The notes under the pieces were generated by a model. The model saw only the letters and a program-made list of their open reading frames with translations, had not been told where the DNA came from and did not search any database. A stretch of 64,000 bases of DNA from Corynebacterium yudongzhengii (GTDB lineage: Bacteria > Actinomycetota > Actinomycetes > Mycobacteriales > Mycobacteriaceae): positions 2,447,303 through 2,511,302 of the forward strand of contig NZ_CP026947.1 of the NCBI RefSeq assembly GCF_003065405.1, read 5' to 3'. Shown in pieces: positions 44,817 through 54,792 of the stretch. The translations under genes were made by a program, and so were the position numbers. The stretch's first letter is position 1, and each line of letters starts with the position of its first letter.

Positions 44817-45554
44817 CTAATCCTCCTTCCTACCCAGCGGGCGCCAGGTGAGCCGCTCGTCGAGACGCGGGAGATGATAGCGCACCAGCAGCACGCCGAA
44901 GTAGGCGCAGAGCGCGAAAATGAGGAGCTGGCCGGGCGCAATCGCCGCCGCCAGCAACGCCAGAATCACCGCGCTCACCACCAGCGAGACGTCCCGGTTG
45001 TTGTCGAAAGCCTCCAGCGCCAACACGACGAACAACGCGGTCAAAGCGAAATCCAGGCCCTCGAGATCGATCTGGAGCGCGGTGCCGCCGAGGGCACCCA
45101 GCATTCCGGGGATGATCCACAACGCCTGGCAGAACGCGGTGATGGTGAGCAGGCGCGCACCGCTGATGCCGCGGCCGTCGGCGCCGAAGCGGCCGGTGAT
45201 CGCGTAGACCTCATCGGTGAGCGCATACGTTGCATAGGCCTTGCCCACGCGGCTGCGGATGCGGTGGCGCGGGTAGGTCAGGCCGTAGAAGATGTGGCGG
45301 AAGTTCACGAGGAACCCGGTCACCAACGCGGAGAGCCATCCGGTGCCGGCGGTGACCAACCCGAGGGCGAGGAACTCCATCGAGCCCGCGTAGATGACGA
45401 AGGAGAAGATCGGCGCCCACCACCACGCGAAACCCATCTGCACGACCAGTAGGCCGAAGGCGAGGCCAAGGGGGATCAGGCCCAGACCGACGATCCACGA
45501 ATCGCGCAGGCCCGCGGCAACCTCCGCGCGCACCGAGCGCGATGAATCTGTCAT
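44817..45554 (-). CDS. azlC: AzlC-family branched-chain amino acid exporter
   Basis: 245 aa from ATG 45554. IPLGLAFGLLVVQMGFAWWW, SFVIYAGSMEFLALGLV and VNFRHIFYGLTY match the AzlC signature; about eight helices. The start codon overlaps the upstream yqgE stop by one base (TGATG). With AzlD it resembles BrnF/BrnE, usually controlled by an Lrp-type regulator, which is not present here. Confidence 0.9.
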   Translation of the reverse strand: MTDSSRSVRAEVAAGLRDSWIVGLGLIPLGLAFGLLVVQMGFAWWWAPIFSFVIYAGSMEFLALGLVTAGTGWLSALVTGFLVNFRHIFYGLTYPRHRIRSRVGKAYATYALTDEVYAITGRFGADGRGISGARLLTITAFCQALWIIPGMLGALGGTALQIDLEGLDFALTALFVVLALEAFDNNRDVSLVVSAVILALLAAAIAPGQLLIFALCAYFGVLLVRYHLPRLDERLTWRPLGRKED

Positions 45555-46171
45555 CAGTTCTCGGTGACTTCGGCGGGATAGGTCGAAAAGAGCGGCAGCG
45601 GCATGGGCTGGCGGCGCATGACGTCTCCCCAGAGATCCGCGCGCGCCGGCATGATGACATCGCCCGGCAGGGCGGGCGCGACGTACCAGTCGCCGCGTTC
45701 GATCTCGCCATCGAGCTGGCCGGGCGCCCATTCGCAGTAGCCAGCGAAGAGGCGCATGCCGTCGACAAGCTGGGCGACCTCTTCCGGGTCCGAGCGTAAG
45801 TCGATGTGCGCCAGGCGGTTGGCCAGCCGGTTGATCTGCGGGTGCTCGTCGAAACGCACGCCCTGGCGGGTGCGGCCGACGCCGACGACGGACTGCTGGT
45901 TGACCGGCCCGCCAATGTAGAGCGCCTGCGGCTTCGCCACCGCCGAGATCCAATCCGGCATCACGTTGTACACGGCGAGCTCGCTGCGCTTGGTGAGGTT
46001 CACGCCGAACGTCATCTGCTCGTTGTGCTCGATGATGAGGATCACCGAACGAGCAAAGGTATCATCTAACATGCCGGGGGCGGCCACGAGCAGCTGGCCC
46101 GGGCCCGGTTCGCCGCGTTCTAAAGCTGTAAACAGACGGTCAGCGTAGTAATTGTGCACAGCGAATCTCAC
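45554..46171 (-). CDS. YqgE/AlgH family protein
   Basis: 205 aa, GTG start. Contains the UPF0301 signature GQLLVAAPGMLDDTFARSVI, IIEHNEQMTFGVNLTKR, GGPVNQQSVVGV and AGYCEWAPGQLDGEIERGDW. Small alpha/beta protein of unknown activity, conserved in many bacteria. In operon with azlCD. Confidence 0.92.
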   Translation of the reverse strand: MRFAVHNYYADRLFTALERGEPGPGQLLVAAPGMLDDTFARSVILIIEHNEQMTFGVNLTKRSELAVYNVMPDWISAVAKPQALYIGGPVNQQSVVGVGRTRQGVRFDEHPQINRLANRLAHIDLRSDPEEVAQLVDGMRLFAGYCEWAPGQLDGEIERGDWYVAPALPGDVIMPARADLWGDVMRRQPMPLPLFSTYPAEVTEN

Positions 46172-46200
46172 CCTCTAAAACGTTCTCGGCGCGTGCCCCA

Positions 46201-47664
46201 TCACTTTAGGCGCGGGTCTTCGTTGGTGCCAGCCCACCAGGACTTCAATTCAGCGATGGCCTCGTCGCGCTCTAAAGGCCCGCGCTCCAGGCGCAGCTCC
46301 TTGAGATACGCCCAGGCTTTGCCCACCTCGGGGCCGGGGGAGAGGCCCAAGACCTCCATGATCTCGTTGCCGTCGAGATCCGGGCGCACGCGGGCGAGAT
46401 CCTCCTTCTCGGCGATCTCGGCGATGCGCTCCTCGAGGTGGTCGTAGGTGCGCTGCAGCCGCGCCGCCTTCTTCGGGTTCCGGGTAGTCGAGTCCGCGCG
46501 CACCAGCTTGTGCAGCCGCGGCAGCAAGTGCCCGGCGTCGGTGACATAGCGCCGCACCGCCGAATCCGTCCACTGCCCATCGCCGAAGCCGTGGAAACGC
46601 ATGTGCAGATACACCAGCTGCGAGATGTCCTCGACGACCTTCTTCGGGTACTTCAGCTTCCGCAGCCGGCGGCGCACCTTCTTCGCGCCGACGACCTCGT
46701 GGTGGTGGAAGCTCACCCCGCCACCCGGCTTGGTCTCCTTGGTGTCAGGCTTGCCGACGTCATGCAGCAGCGCCGCCCAGCGCAACACCAGATCGGGGCT
46801 TTCTTCGGGCTCCTCCTGGTCGATGGCCTGGCGCATCACCTGCAAAGAATGCAAGTAGACGTCCTTGTGCTGCTTGTGCTCGTCGGAGGTCATCTTCATC
46901 GCCCCGATTTCGGGAAAGACGAACTCGCCGAGGCCGGTCTCGACGAGCAGGTCGATACCCGCCGACGGGTCCTGGCCGCCGATGAGCTTGTCCAGCTCCA
47001 CCTGGATGCGCTCCGGGGTGATGCGGGTGATCTCCCCGGCCATGTTCTCTAGGGCTTCTCGCACCCTAGGGGCGACTTTGAAGCCCAGCTGGGAGACGAA
47101 ACGCGCACAACGCAGCATGCGCAGCGGATCGTCGCGGAAGGACTGCTCCGGGGTATTCGGCGTGTCCAACACCTCGGCGGCCAAGGCCTTAAGCCCATCC
47201 ACGGGATCGCAGAACTCCACCTCCAGCGATCCTTGGGCCCTGGTCAGCCGGATCGCCATCGCGTTGACGGTGAAGTCACGGCGCACGAGATCGCCCTCGA
47301 GGGTGTCGCCGAAGGTGACCTCGGGGTTGCGGGAATCACCGTCGTAGAGATCGGAGCGAAACGTGGTGATCTCAATCTGCTGGCCCTGCGCCTGCCCCGA
47401 GACGGTGCCGAACTCGATGCCGGTCTCCCAGACCACCTCGGCGTAGCCGTCCATGATCTCTTTGACAGTCTCCGGCCGGGCGTCGGTGGTGAAGTCTAGG
47501 TCGTTGCCCAGGCGGCCGAGCAGCGCATCGCGCACGGAGCCGCCGACGAGGTAGAGCTCCGCGCCCCGCTCGTCGAAGGCGTCGACGAGTGCGCCCAGCA
47601 CCGGCTCTAGGCCACGGACGGTGCGTTCCGCCCGTACGAGCTGCGCCAGGGAGGTCTCGTTCAT
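46201..47664 (-). CDS. cca: CCA tRNA nucleotidyltransferase
   Basis: 487 aa from ATG 47664. Class II nucleotidyltransferase head LVGGSVRDALLGRLGNDLDF with metal-binding DLD, the ERxxxE-type region DDPLRMLRCARFVSQLGF and a C-terminal HD domain RWAALLHDVGKPDT. Adds or repairs the 3' CCA of tRNAs; could act in part as a poly(A) polymerase. Divergent from the NUDIX gene, the conserved corynebacterial order. Confidence 0.94.
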   Translation of the reverse strand: MNETSLAQLVRAERTVRGLEPVLGALVDAFDERGAELYLVGGSVRDALLGRLGNDLDFTTDARPETVKEIMDGYAEVVWETGIEFGTVSGQAQGQQIEITTFRSDLYDGDSRNPEVTFGDTLEGDLVRRDFTVNAMAIRLTRAQGSLEVEFCDPVDGLKALAAEVLDTPNTPEQSFRDDPLRMLRCARFVSQLGFKVAPRVREALENMAGEITRITPERIQVELDKLIGGQDPSAGIDLLVETGLGEFVFPEIGAMKMTSDEHKQHKDVYLHSLQVMRQAIDQEEPEESPDLVLRWAALLHDVGKPDTKETKPGGGVSFHHHEVVGAKKVRRRLRKLKYPKKVVEDISQLVYLHMRFHGFGDGQWTDSAVRRYVTDAGHLLPRLHKLVRADSTTRNPKKAARLQRTYDHLEERIAEIAEKEDLARVRPDLDGNEIMEVLGLSPGPEVGKAWAYLKELRLERGPLERDEAIAELKSWWAGTNEDPRLK

Positions 47665-47776
47665 GCGCAACACTCTACCGCCGAAGCCGGCCCAGGCCTA
47701 TTTCCCATGTCCTATTTCCTTAGCTTCCCGGTGCGGGGAATTCACCGTAGACGCACGAACGGATACGATCAGTGCA

Positions 47777-48625
47777 ATGACCGACAATGCCTCCACCCCT
47801 TCGTCCCAGCGCCGGCGTAAGCGCCGCCGCTCGCGTCGTCGTGGGCAGTCGGGCGCGGGCAAACCCAGCGCGGGCAAACAAACAGCCGAGCAGAGCCGGA
47901 AGGACAGCGAGCAGGCGGAGAGCTCGTCGGAAAGCTCTCGACGCCGCAAGCGCGGCGGGCGTAACCGGCGCGGCGGCCGGAAGCGGCGGGGGAGGGGCCC
48001 GAACGCGGAACAGTCCTCGTCCAGCTCCGCGAAGCGCGGCGGGCGCCGGCGGCGCGGCGGGGCGGCGAGCCACCGCAAGAAGGCGCGTTCCCCGCAGCGC
48101 CAGCATGCGCGCGAGTCGCGGATGGAGACCCGGGATGAGACCTCGGCCGGCGGTCTGGTGCTGTCGGGGTTGGCGGAGTCCGTCGATAAGCACGGCACCG
48201 TCAACTTGTCGACGATCTACGTCGCCCTCATCGGCCGCCTCGACCGGCGCGGGCGCCTTTTGTGGTCGATGCCGAAGGGTCACGTCGAGAAGAACGAAGA
48301 CCGCGCCGCCACCGCCGAGCGCGAGGTCTGGGAGGAAACCGGGGTCACCGGCGAGGTGATCAGCGAGCTCGGGGTCATCGACTACTGGTTCGTCTCCGAA
48401 GGCGTGCGTATTCATAAGACGGTGCATCACTTCTTGCTGCGCTATGCCGACGGGGACCTCAACGACGAGGACCCGGAGGTCACCGAGGTCGCCTGGGTGC
48501 CGGTGACCACGCTCATCGAGCACCTCGCCTACGCGGACGAGCGCAAACTCGCCCGCCAGGCCCTGGATCAGTTGGAGGAACTGGCGCGAAAGGAGTTTTC
48601 CGAGGGAAAGGCGACCCCGCGGTGA
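47777..48625 (+). CDS. NUDIX hydrolase with long Arg/Lys/Ser-rich N-terminus
   Basis: 282 aa from ATG 47777. The first 125 or so residues are low-complexity and very basic (RRRKRRRSRRRGQ, RRRKRGGRNRRGGRKRRGRG, RGGRRRRGG), then a NUDIX domain with the box GHVEKNEDRAATAEREVWEE followed by TGV (G-X5-E-X7-REVWEETG). Mycobacterial relatives at this locus act on nucleotides or capped substrates, but none is certain. The basic tail suggests RNA, ribosome or DNA contact (inference). Coupled to the next gene through a GTGA overlap. Confidence 0.88.
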   Translation: MTDNASTPSSQRRRKRRRSRRRGQSGAGKPSAGKQTAEQSRKDSEQAESSSESSRRRKRGGRNRRGGRKRRGRGPNAEQSSSSSAKRGGRRRRGGAASHRKKARSPQRQHARESRMETRDETSAGGLVLSGLAESVDKHGTVNLSTIYVALIGRLDRRGRLLWSMPKGHVEKNEDRAATAEREVWEETGVTGEVISELGVIDYWFVSEGVRIHKTVHHFLLRYADGDLNDEDPEVTEVAWVPVTTLIEHLAYADERKLARQALDQLEELARKEFSEGKATPR

Positions 48626-51078
48626 GCCGGCTGCGCAGACTGGCGCGTCGCGCCCTCGTCGCCGGCACCGCGGGAGTCGTGTCTGCGCTGAGCGCGTTGA
48701 GCGCGCCGGCCGTGCCCGCCTTACCGCCGGCGACCCCGATGTCACCGGACGAGGACGCCAGCCGCGAGTACTGGGTCTCCCCGGCCACCCGCCCGGGCGA
48801 AGAGGACCCCATGGTCGAGCTGGATTTGGTTAATACCAACGTCACCGGCGCGGACCCGGCGCGCCCGGGCGGCGAGATCACCCTCACGCTCACCGTGACC
48901 AACAACTCGGGCGAAACGCTGGAGTCTTTGACCGCCACCCCGCAGCGCGCGGAGCAGGTGGCCACGGTCAGCGAGGGCCGCGCCACGCTCGCGGCGGAGA
49001 GCACCACGTACGGCTACTACGGCGAATCGACGACCCTCGAGCCCCTCTCACCGGGGGAGAGCCGCGAGATCACCCTGACCGTCGCCACGGACCCGGAGGC
49101 GGAATCGACGCTGTCGATCACCGAGGACGGGCTGTATCCCGTGCTCGTCTCGCTGCAGGGCATCGACCCAGCGCTCGGCACGACGGAGCTGATCACCACG
49201 GAGCGCATGCTGCTGCCCGTCGGCACGCCGCGCCCCGCAGAAGCCCAGGGCATGAGCATGATCATGCCGGTGACCGCCGAGGTCGACATCGTGCCCGGCG
49301 AGACCGGCAGCGCCCCGGACACCCAGCCGCTGCGGCTGGCCTCGGAGCAGCTCGCGGGCGAGCTCGCCCCGGGTGGACGCTTAGATGAGCTTCTCGACGC
49401 CCACGACACCGCCACCCACCCCCAAACGCTGTGCCTGGCGCTCGACCCGGAGCTGGTGGACGTGGTGCAGCGCATGTCCGAGGGCTACACCGTCTCCGAG
49501 ACCCGTCCCGGCACGAGCCGCCCGGAGCGCCTGCGTGACTCCTGGGGCAGCAACGCGAACGAGGACCCCGGCGAGCCTGGCACCGGTTCCGCGGACGCGG
49601 CCGCGTTCATCGAGCGCCTGCGCGCCATAGCGGCCCAGCACTGTGTGATCTCGCTGCCCTGGGCCGCGGCCGATCCCAACGCGGTGGCCGGCACCAACTC
49701 GCAGTGGCTCATGCGCGAGACCGTGGAGCGCGGCCCAGCGGTGCTCCACCGGATCCTCGGCACCCCCGGCATGCTCAACACCGTCATCACGCCCACCGGC
49801 TATGTCACCCCGCCGGCCGCCCCGGCGCTGCGCTGGGCCGATCACGAGTCCTCCCAGGTCGCTGCCGACGGTATGGCCCCGGCATGGGAACGCGCCGTCG
49901 CCAACCCGGAGGCACCCCCGCCCGAGCGCCCGAACGAGGTGCGCGTCCTCGTCGCCGACAACACCATCTTCGGCGGCGCCACCCCGGGGAGGTTCCAGCC
50001 GCTCACCGACACCGTCACCGCCGTGACCTACCACGACGCGCTGGCCGCTACGCTGGCGGCGACCGGCGAGCACCCGGCGACCGTCGGCTATGCCAACCCG
50101 CAGTCGCGCTACCGGCTGATCGACGACAGCCCCCGCGCCCGCAACCTCACCGCCAGCGGCGCACTGCAGCTGGCGAGCGTCGATAATTCCGAACAACCCG
50201 TCCTCGCCCAGCTGCCGCTCACCTTAAGCCCGGAGACTGCGCGCGAGCTCATCGCCACCGCCGACCGGCTGATCGACGACGGCGCCGCCCGCCCCCTGCC
50301 CGTGGCCGACTACCTCACCCCCACCCCGGAGGAGGAGCAGCGTCTCAACGAGGCGGCCCCGCTGAGCGAGACCGGCCCAGAAGGCTTCGGCTCGCCTTTT
50401 GTGGATCCGGGCACCTACGCCGAAACAGAGATCCTGCAGGCGCGCCAGCAGGCCGACTACACGGGCGATCTCACCCGGATCCTCGCCAACGACCCCGCCC
50501 TGGCGCTGACCCGCTACGCGTATACGCTGCCGCTGCGCCGCGACCAGATCCGCGCGCTGGCGGTCCCCGGCCGCAATGCCGCCTCGCTTTTCGACGACCG
50601 CGTGGCCACCACCGCCCACCTCCTCGACGGCAACGGCGCGATGCTCCAGGAGCTGCGCCAGTCGATCGTGCTGCTGCCGCCGGGCAACGTGTTCACGCGC
50701 ACCTCCGATAACTCCCCGCTGCTCATCGTGGCGGAAAACCGGCTGCCGCTGCCGGTGGAGGCGGCAATCGACTACGAGGTCGACGTGCCCGGGGCGCGCT
50801 TATCGACGCCCGAGGTGATCCGCATCCCCGCCCACGGCTCGATCACCGTCGAGATGACCGCCGACCTTCCGGCCGAGGCCGACCGCTCGCAGGTGCGGAT
50901 GTGGCTGGCCACCGACGACGGAGCGCATATCTCCGCCCCGGTGAGCGTCACCGTGCAGACCCGCGGCGGGACCAGCACCATAATCTTTGCGGGCCTGCTT
51001 CTAGGCATCGTGGCGATGGTCGCGGTGATCCGCACCATCCGCGCGCGCCGGCGTGCCCGCGGGCCGGACACCGGCTGA
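48622..51078 (+). CDS. DUF6049 family exported membrane protein
   Basis: 818 aa, GTG start overlapping the NUDIX stop by 4 nt. N-terminal signal sequence (RALVAGTAGVVSALSALSAP), a long extracytoplasmic region with an immunoglobulin-like segment (GGEITLTLTVTNNSGETLE) and one C-terminal helix (TIIFAGLLLGIVAMVAVI) with a basic cytoplasmic end RTIRARRRARG. Always between the NUDIX gene and murJ in mycolate actinobacteria, so a role in envelope synthesis is likely but unproven. Confidence 0.88.
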   Translation: MSRLRRLARRALVAGTAGVVSALSALSAPAVPALPPATPMSPDEDASREYWVSPATRPGEEDPMVELDLVNTNVTGADPARPGGEITLTLTVTNNSGETLESLTATPQRAEQVATVSEGRATLAAESTTYGYYGESTTLEPLSPGESREITLTVATDPEAESTLSITEDGLYPVLVSLQGIDPALGTTELITTERMLLPVGTPRPAEAQGMSMIMPVTAEVDIVPGETGSAPDTQPLRLASEQLAGELAPGGRLDELLDAHDTATHPQTLCLALDPELVDVVQRMSEGYTVSETRPGTSRPERLRDSWGSNANEDPGEPGTGSADAAAFIERLRAIAAQHCVISLPWAAADPNAVAGTNSQWLMRETVERGPAVLHRILGTPGMLNTVITPTGYVTPPAAPALRWADHESSQVAADGMAPAWERAVANPEAPPPERPNEVRVLVADNTIFGGATPGRFQPLTDTVTAVTYHDALAATLAATGEHPATVGYANPQSRYRLIDDSPRARNLTASGALQLASVDNSEQPVLAQLPLTLSPETARELIATADRLIDDGAARPLPVADYLTPTPEEEQRLNEAAPLSETGPEGFGSPFVDPGTYAETEILQARQQADYTGDLTRILANDPALALTRYAYTLPLRRDQIRALAVPGRNAASLFDDRVATTAHLLDGNGAMLQELRQSIVLLPPGNVFTRTSDNSPLLIVAENRLPLPVEAAIDYEVDVPGARLSTPEVIRIPAHGSITVEMTADLPAEADRSQVRMWLATDDGAHISAPVSVTVQTRGGTSTIIFAGLLLGIVAMVAVIRTIRARRRARGPDTG

Positions 51079-51137
51079 TTGTGCCTCTTTTCCCTTGTTA
51101 AGAACTATCAGCCCTTCGATGCAGAAAGTTGCCTACT

Positions 51138-54100
51138 GTGACCGAGGACTTCCACCCCCGCTCCGCGGGACTGCGGGCCCGCCACGTGCGTCCCTCTCCG
51201 CCGGCACCGGTGCCCACCCCGCGGCCCGTTCCCACCCCGGCGCGGAACACGCAGGAAGAGGACCGCTCCGGACTGACCCTCGCGCCGGGGGAGACGGCGG
51301 CGACGGCTTCGGCTTCCACGGCCGCCTCGGCCACCGCCACCGCCACGGCGGCCCCGGCCGACGAGGCCGCCCAGAAGGCCTCCGATACGGACGTGGTGCG
51401 CTCGACGGGCTCGATGGCGATCGCCACGATCCTGTCGCGCATCACCGGCTTCATCCGCACCGCGCTCATCGGCGGCGCGCTGGGCGTGGCCGTGGCCGAC
51501 GCGTTCAACACGGCGAACACACTGCCCAACCTCATTACGGAGATCGTCCTCGGCTCGGTGCTCACGGCCCTGGTGGTCCCGGTGCTCGTGCGCGCCGAAC
51601 GCGAGGACGCCGATAGGGGAGCGGAGTTCATCCGCCGCCTGTTCACCCTGACCTTCGCGCTGGTCACCGTGGTGACGGTGATCGCAGTACTCGGCGCGCC
51701 GCTGCTGACCAGGCTGATGCTGGAATCCGACGGCGAGGTCAACGTCTACATGTCGACCTCTTTCGCGATTCTGGTGCTGCCGCAGATCTTCTTCTACGGG
51801 CTGTTCTCGCTGTTCATGGCGATTTTGAACACCAAGGGCATCTTCAAGCCCGGCGCGTGGGCCCCGGTGGCGAACAACCTCATCTCCATCGCGGTGCTCA
51901 TGACCTACATGGCGGTGCCCGGCATGCTCGACCCGAGCGACCAGGCCCCGGTGTGGGATCCGCACGTGTTGCTGCTCGGCTTGGGCACCACCCTCGGCGT
52001 CGTCGTGCAGTGCGGCATCATGATTATGCCGCTGCGGCGCGCGGGCGTGGACCTGCGCCCGCTGTGGGGTATCGACGACCGCCTCAAGCAGTTCGGGGGC
52101 ATGGCGCTGGCGATCATCGTCTACGTGGCGATCAGCCAGCTCGGCTTCATCATCAACAACCGCATCGCCTCGGATTCGGCGGTCGGCGCGATCACGATCT
52201 ACCAGTACCACTGGCTGCTGCTGCAGGTGCCCTACGGCGTCATCGGCGTGACCCTGCTGACCGCCATCATGCCGCGCCTGTCGCGCAACGCGGCGGATGG
52301 CGACGACCGCGCCGTCGTCAACGACCTCACGATGGCCACCAAGCTGACGTTCATCGCGCTGGTGCCCATCATCGTGTTCTTCACCGGCTTCGGCACGGAG
52401 ATCTCGCACGCGCTGTTCCAGTTCCGCAACTTCGACGAAGAATCCGCGGACTTGCTCGGCCTGACGTTGAGCTTCTCGGCGTTCACGCTCATCCCCTATG
52501 CGCTGGTGATGTTGCACCTGCGTGTCTTCTACGCCCGCGAACAGGCCTGGACGCCGACGTGGATCATCGCCGGCATCACCTTTACGAAGGTGCTGCTGGC
52601 CTACCTGGCGCCTTACGTGGCCTCCTCGCCGGCGCACGTGGTCATCCTTCTCGGCGCGGCCAACGGCTTCGGCTTCGTTACCGGCGCCGCCATCGGCGCG
52701 CTGCTTCTGCGCGCGAAGCTGGGCTCGCTGGGGCTGGCCACGATCATGCGCACCACCATGTGGGCGATGGCCGCCTCGCTCGTCGGCCTGGCCGCCGCGA
52801 TGCTCACCCGCTTCCTGCTCAACAACCTGCTCGGGGGGCTGTTCGTGCTGCTCGGCACGATCGGGCAGCTGGTGGTCATCGGCATCATGGGCGTGGTCTT
52901 CCTCATCGTCACCGGGCTGGTGCTCTCGCGCTCCGGGCTGGCGGAGGTGCACAACATCGGCCAGATGTTCACCCGCGTGCCGATCCTGGGCCTCTTCATC
53001 AACGTCGACGAGGACAAGGCCCTCGAGGTCGGCGCGGTCGACGAGGTCGACATGTCCTCGCAGATCGCCAGCTACGACGCCTTCAACGCCTCGCCGACCC
53101 CGCCGCCGATGTCCGCCGGCGTGGTGCGTGGCCCGAAGCTCGTGCCGGGTGCGCCGGTTTCCGACGGCCGCTTCCGCCTGCTCCACGCTGCCGGCACGGC
53201 GTATGGCTCGCGCTTCTGGAAGGCCCGCGAGGTCGCCACGGGCGAGGATGTAGCGCTCACGTTCGTCGATACCTCCGGCCAGGCGCCGCTCGCCCCGCGC
53301 ACGCCGGCCGAGTCCGCCCGCACCGCCGCCGAGGTGGCCAAGCGCACCCGCTGGCTCGCGGAGCTCGACCACCCGGGCATCGCCGATAACATCCGCATCC
53401 TGTCCTATCGTTCGGGCTGCCTCATCGTCGCCGACTGGGTGGAGGGCTCCTCGCTGCGCGCGATCGTCGACGCCTCCAACGACGAGGACCTCGACGTCAC
53501 CTTGAACTCCCGGGCCGTCGCCCTGGCGCTGGCGCCGCTGGCCGAGGCTGCCGCAGAAGCCGAGACCGCCGGCACCCCGCTGGGCCTCGATAACTCCTCG
53601 CGCATCCGCATCACCACCGACGGCCGCGCGGTGCTCGCCTTCCCGGGCGTGCTCCCGCAGGCCTCCGCCGCCCAGGACGGCGAGTCTCTGGCCGCGGCGA
53701 TCAACCTGCTCTCCGAGGCCACGGCTAGCGGGGGAGCGGACGTCGATAGCGTGCTCGCCCAGATCGCCTACGACGCCCACGCCGTGGCCGGGGAGATCGG
53801 CGAGAACGACGTGTGCCTGCCGTCGAGCTCCAACGAGCTGACCGCCAACGAGAAGATCCGCGACCTCGCTTCCCGGCTGCGCGAGTTCGGTCTGGGCCCC
53901 GACGCCGAGGCCGACGCCAAGCCGGAGGAATCCGAGGCCATCGCGAACGCCGCCGTCGCGGCCCGCGGGCGCGCGGACGAGCAGATGCCGGACGCCGATT
54001 TGGAGGGCGAGGAGCACGGCTTCGGTTCCTCGGGCTACTCGACGAAGGCGATCGCGTTCATCCTCGGCGCCGTGGCGACGCTCGTGTTGCTCGTCGCCGC

Positions 54101-54677
54101 CGCGACCACGATCCTGACCTCGCTGATCGCCGGCAACTCGGACACCGCCCCGGTCAATCCCGAGTCCATCCAGGGCGAAAGCGCCACCAGCACGCCGCGC
54201 CAGCTGCCGATCATCGTCCACCCCGATGCCGCGGGCACCTGGCAGGCCCCGGGCCAGGACCCGGCAGCCGACAACCCGGATCTGGCCGGCACCGTCATCG
54301 ACGACAACCGGGAGACCGCCTGGCGGACCGATGACTATCCCAACGGCCTCGGCACGAAGGCGGGCGTGGGGCTTGCCACTGTGCGCGAAGAGCCGATGTA
54401 TCTCGAGCGCGTGCGCCTGGATTCCCCGTCCCAAGGCGCCCGCTACTCGGTCTACCTGCTGCGCGAAGGCGAAGACCCGGCCGTGCTCACCGACCTCACC
54501 GAGCTCGAGCGCGCGGCCACCGGCGAGATCGGCCCGGGCCGCGAGACCATCGAGATCGACAGCGAGTCGGCGGATCCGGTCGCCGGCGTGCTCATCTGGT
54601 TTACCGACATGCCGGAAAACGACGATCACATCGAAGTCCGCGAGGTGGAGCTCATAGGTCAGACTGTCCGCGGCTAG
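51138..54677 (+). CDS. murJ: lipid II flippase MurJ fused to a pseudokinase domain
   Basis: 1179 aa from GTG 51138 (AGAAAG about 9 nt upstream; TTG 51129 is an alternative). Residues about 85-620: MviN/MurJ core with 14 helices, starting SMAIATILSRITGFIRTALI, with LPNLITEIVLGSVLTALVVP. Residues about 680-930: protein-kinase-like fold without catalytic HRD or DFG, as in mycobacterial MviN, where the phosphorylated pseudokinase recruits FhaA. Then a helix (FILGAVATLVLLVAAATTIL) and an extracytoplasmic discoidin-like domain (DDNRETAWRTDDYP). Flips lipid II across the membrane for wall synthesis. Confidence 0.94.
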   Translation: MTEDFHPRSAGLRARHVRPSPPAPVPTPRPVPTPARNTQEEDRSGLTLAPGETAATASASTAASATATATAAPADEAAQKASDTDVVRSTGSMAIATILSRITGFIRTALIGGALGVAVADAFNTANTLPNLITEIVLGSVLTALVVPVLVRAEREDADRGAEFIRRLFTLTFALVTVVTVIAVLGAPLLTRLMLESDGEVNVYMSTSFAILVLPQIFFYGLFSLFMAILNTKGIFKPGAWAPVANNLISIAVLMTYMAVPGMLDPSDQAPVWDPHVLLLGLGTTLGVVVQCGIMIMPLRRAGVDLRPLWGIDDRLKQFGGMALAIIVYVAISQLGFIINNRIASDSAVGAITIYQYHWLLLQVPYGVIGVTLLTAIMPRLSRNAADGDDRAVVNDLTMATKLTFIALVPIIVFFTGFGTEISHALFQFRNFDEESADLLGLTLSFSAFTLIPYALVMLHLRVFYAREQAWTPTWIIAGITFTKVLLAYLAPYVASSPAHVVILLGAANGFGFVTGAAIGALLLRAKLGSLGLATIMRTTMWAMAASLVGLAAAMLTRFLLNNLLGGLFVLLGTIGQLVVIGIMGVVFLIVTGLVLSRSGLAEVHNIGQMFTRVPILGLFINVDEDKALEVGAVDEVDMSSQIASYDAFNASPTPPPMSAGVVRGPKLVPGAPVSDGRFRLLHAAGTAYGSRFWKAREVATGEDVALTFVDTSGQAPLAPRTPAESARTAAEVAKRTRWLAELDHPGIADNIRILSYRSGCLIVADWVEGSSLRAIVDASNDEDLDVTLNSRAVALALAPLAEAAAEAETAGTPLGLDNSSRIRITTDGRAVLAFPGVLPQASAAQDGESLAAAINLLSEATASGGADVDSVLAQIAYDAHAVAGEIGENDVCLPSSSNELTANEKIRDLASRLREFGLGPDAEADAKPEESEAIANAAVAARGRADEQMPDADLEGEEHGFGSSGYSTKAIAFILGAVATLVLLVAAATTILTSLIAGNSDTAPVNPESIQGESATSTPRQLPIIVHPDAAGTWQAPGQDPAADNPDLAGTVIDDNRETAWRTDDYPNGLGTKAGVGLATVREEPMYLERVRLDSPSQGARYSVYLLREGEDPAVLTDLTELERAATGEIGPGRETIEIDSESADPVAGVLIWFTDMPENDDHIEVREVELIGQTVRG

Positions 54678-54792
54678 ATTCGGTTCCCCCTTTTTTGACC
54701 AACATGGTGGGCGCAGTTGAGGCGACAGCCACTGAGTTTCGGGTCACAATGTCTTCAGGCACACGCCACGACATTTTCGGGGGGAAACGATC

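Noticed and set aside
51108..54629. 1173-codon ORF on the minus strand opposite murJ
   Set aside because: Its sequence is low-complexity (Arg/Gly/His/Asp-rich) and mirrors the codon periodicity of murJ, which has clear homology. Long antisense ORFs are expected at this GC content.
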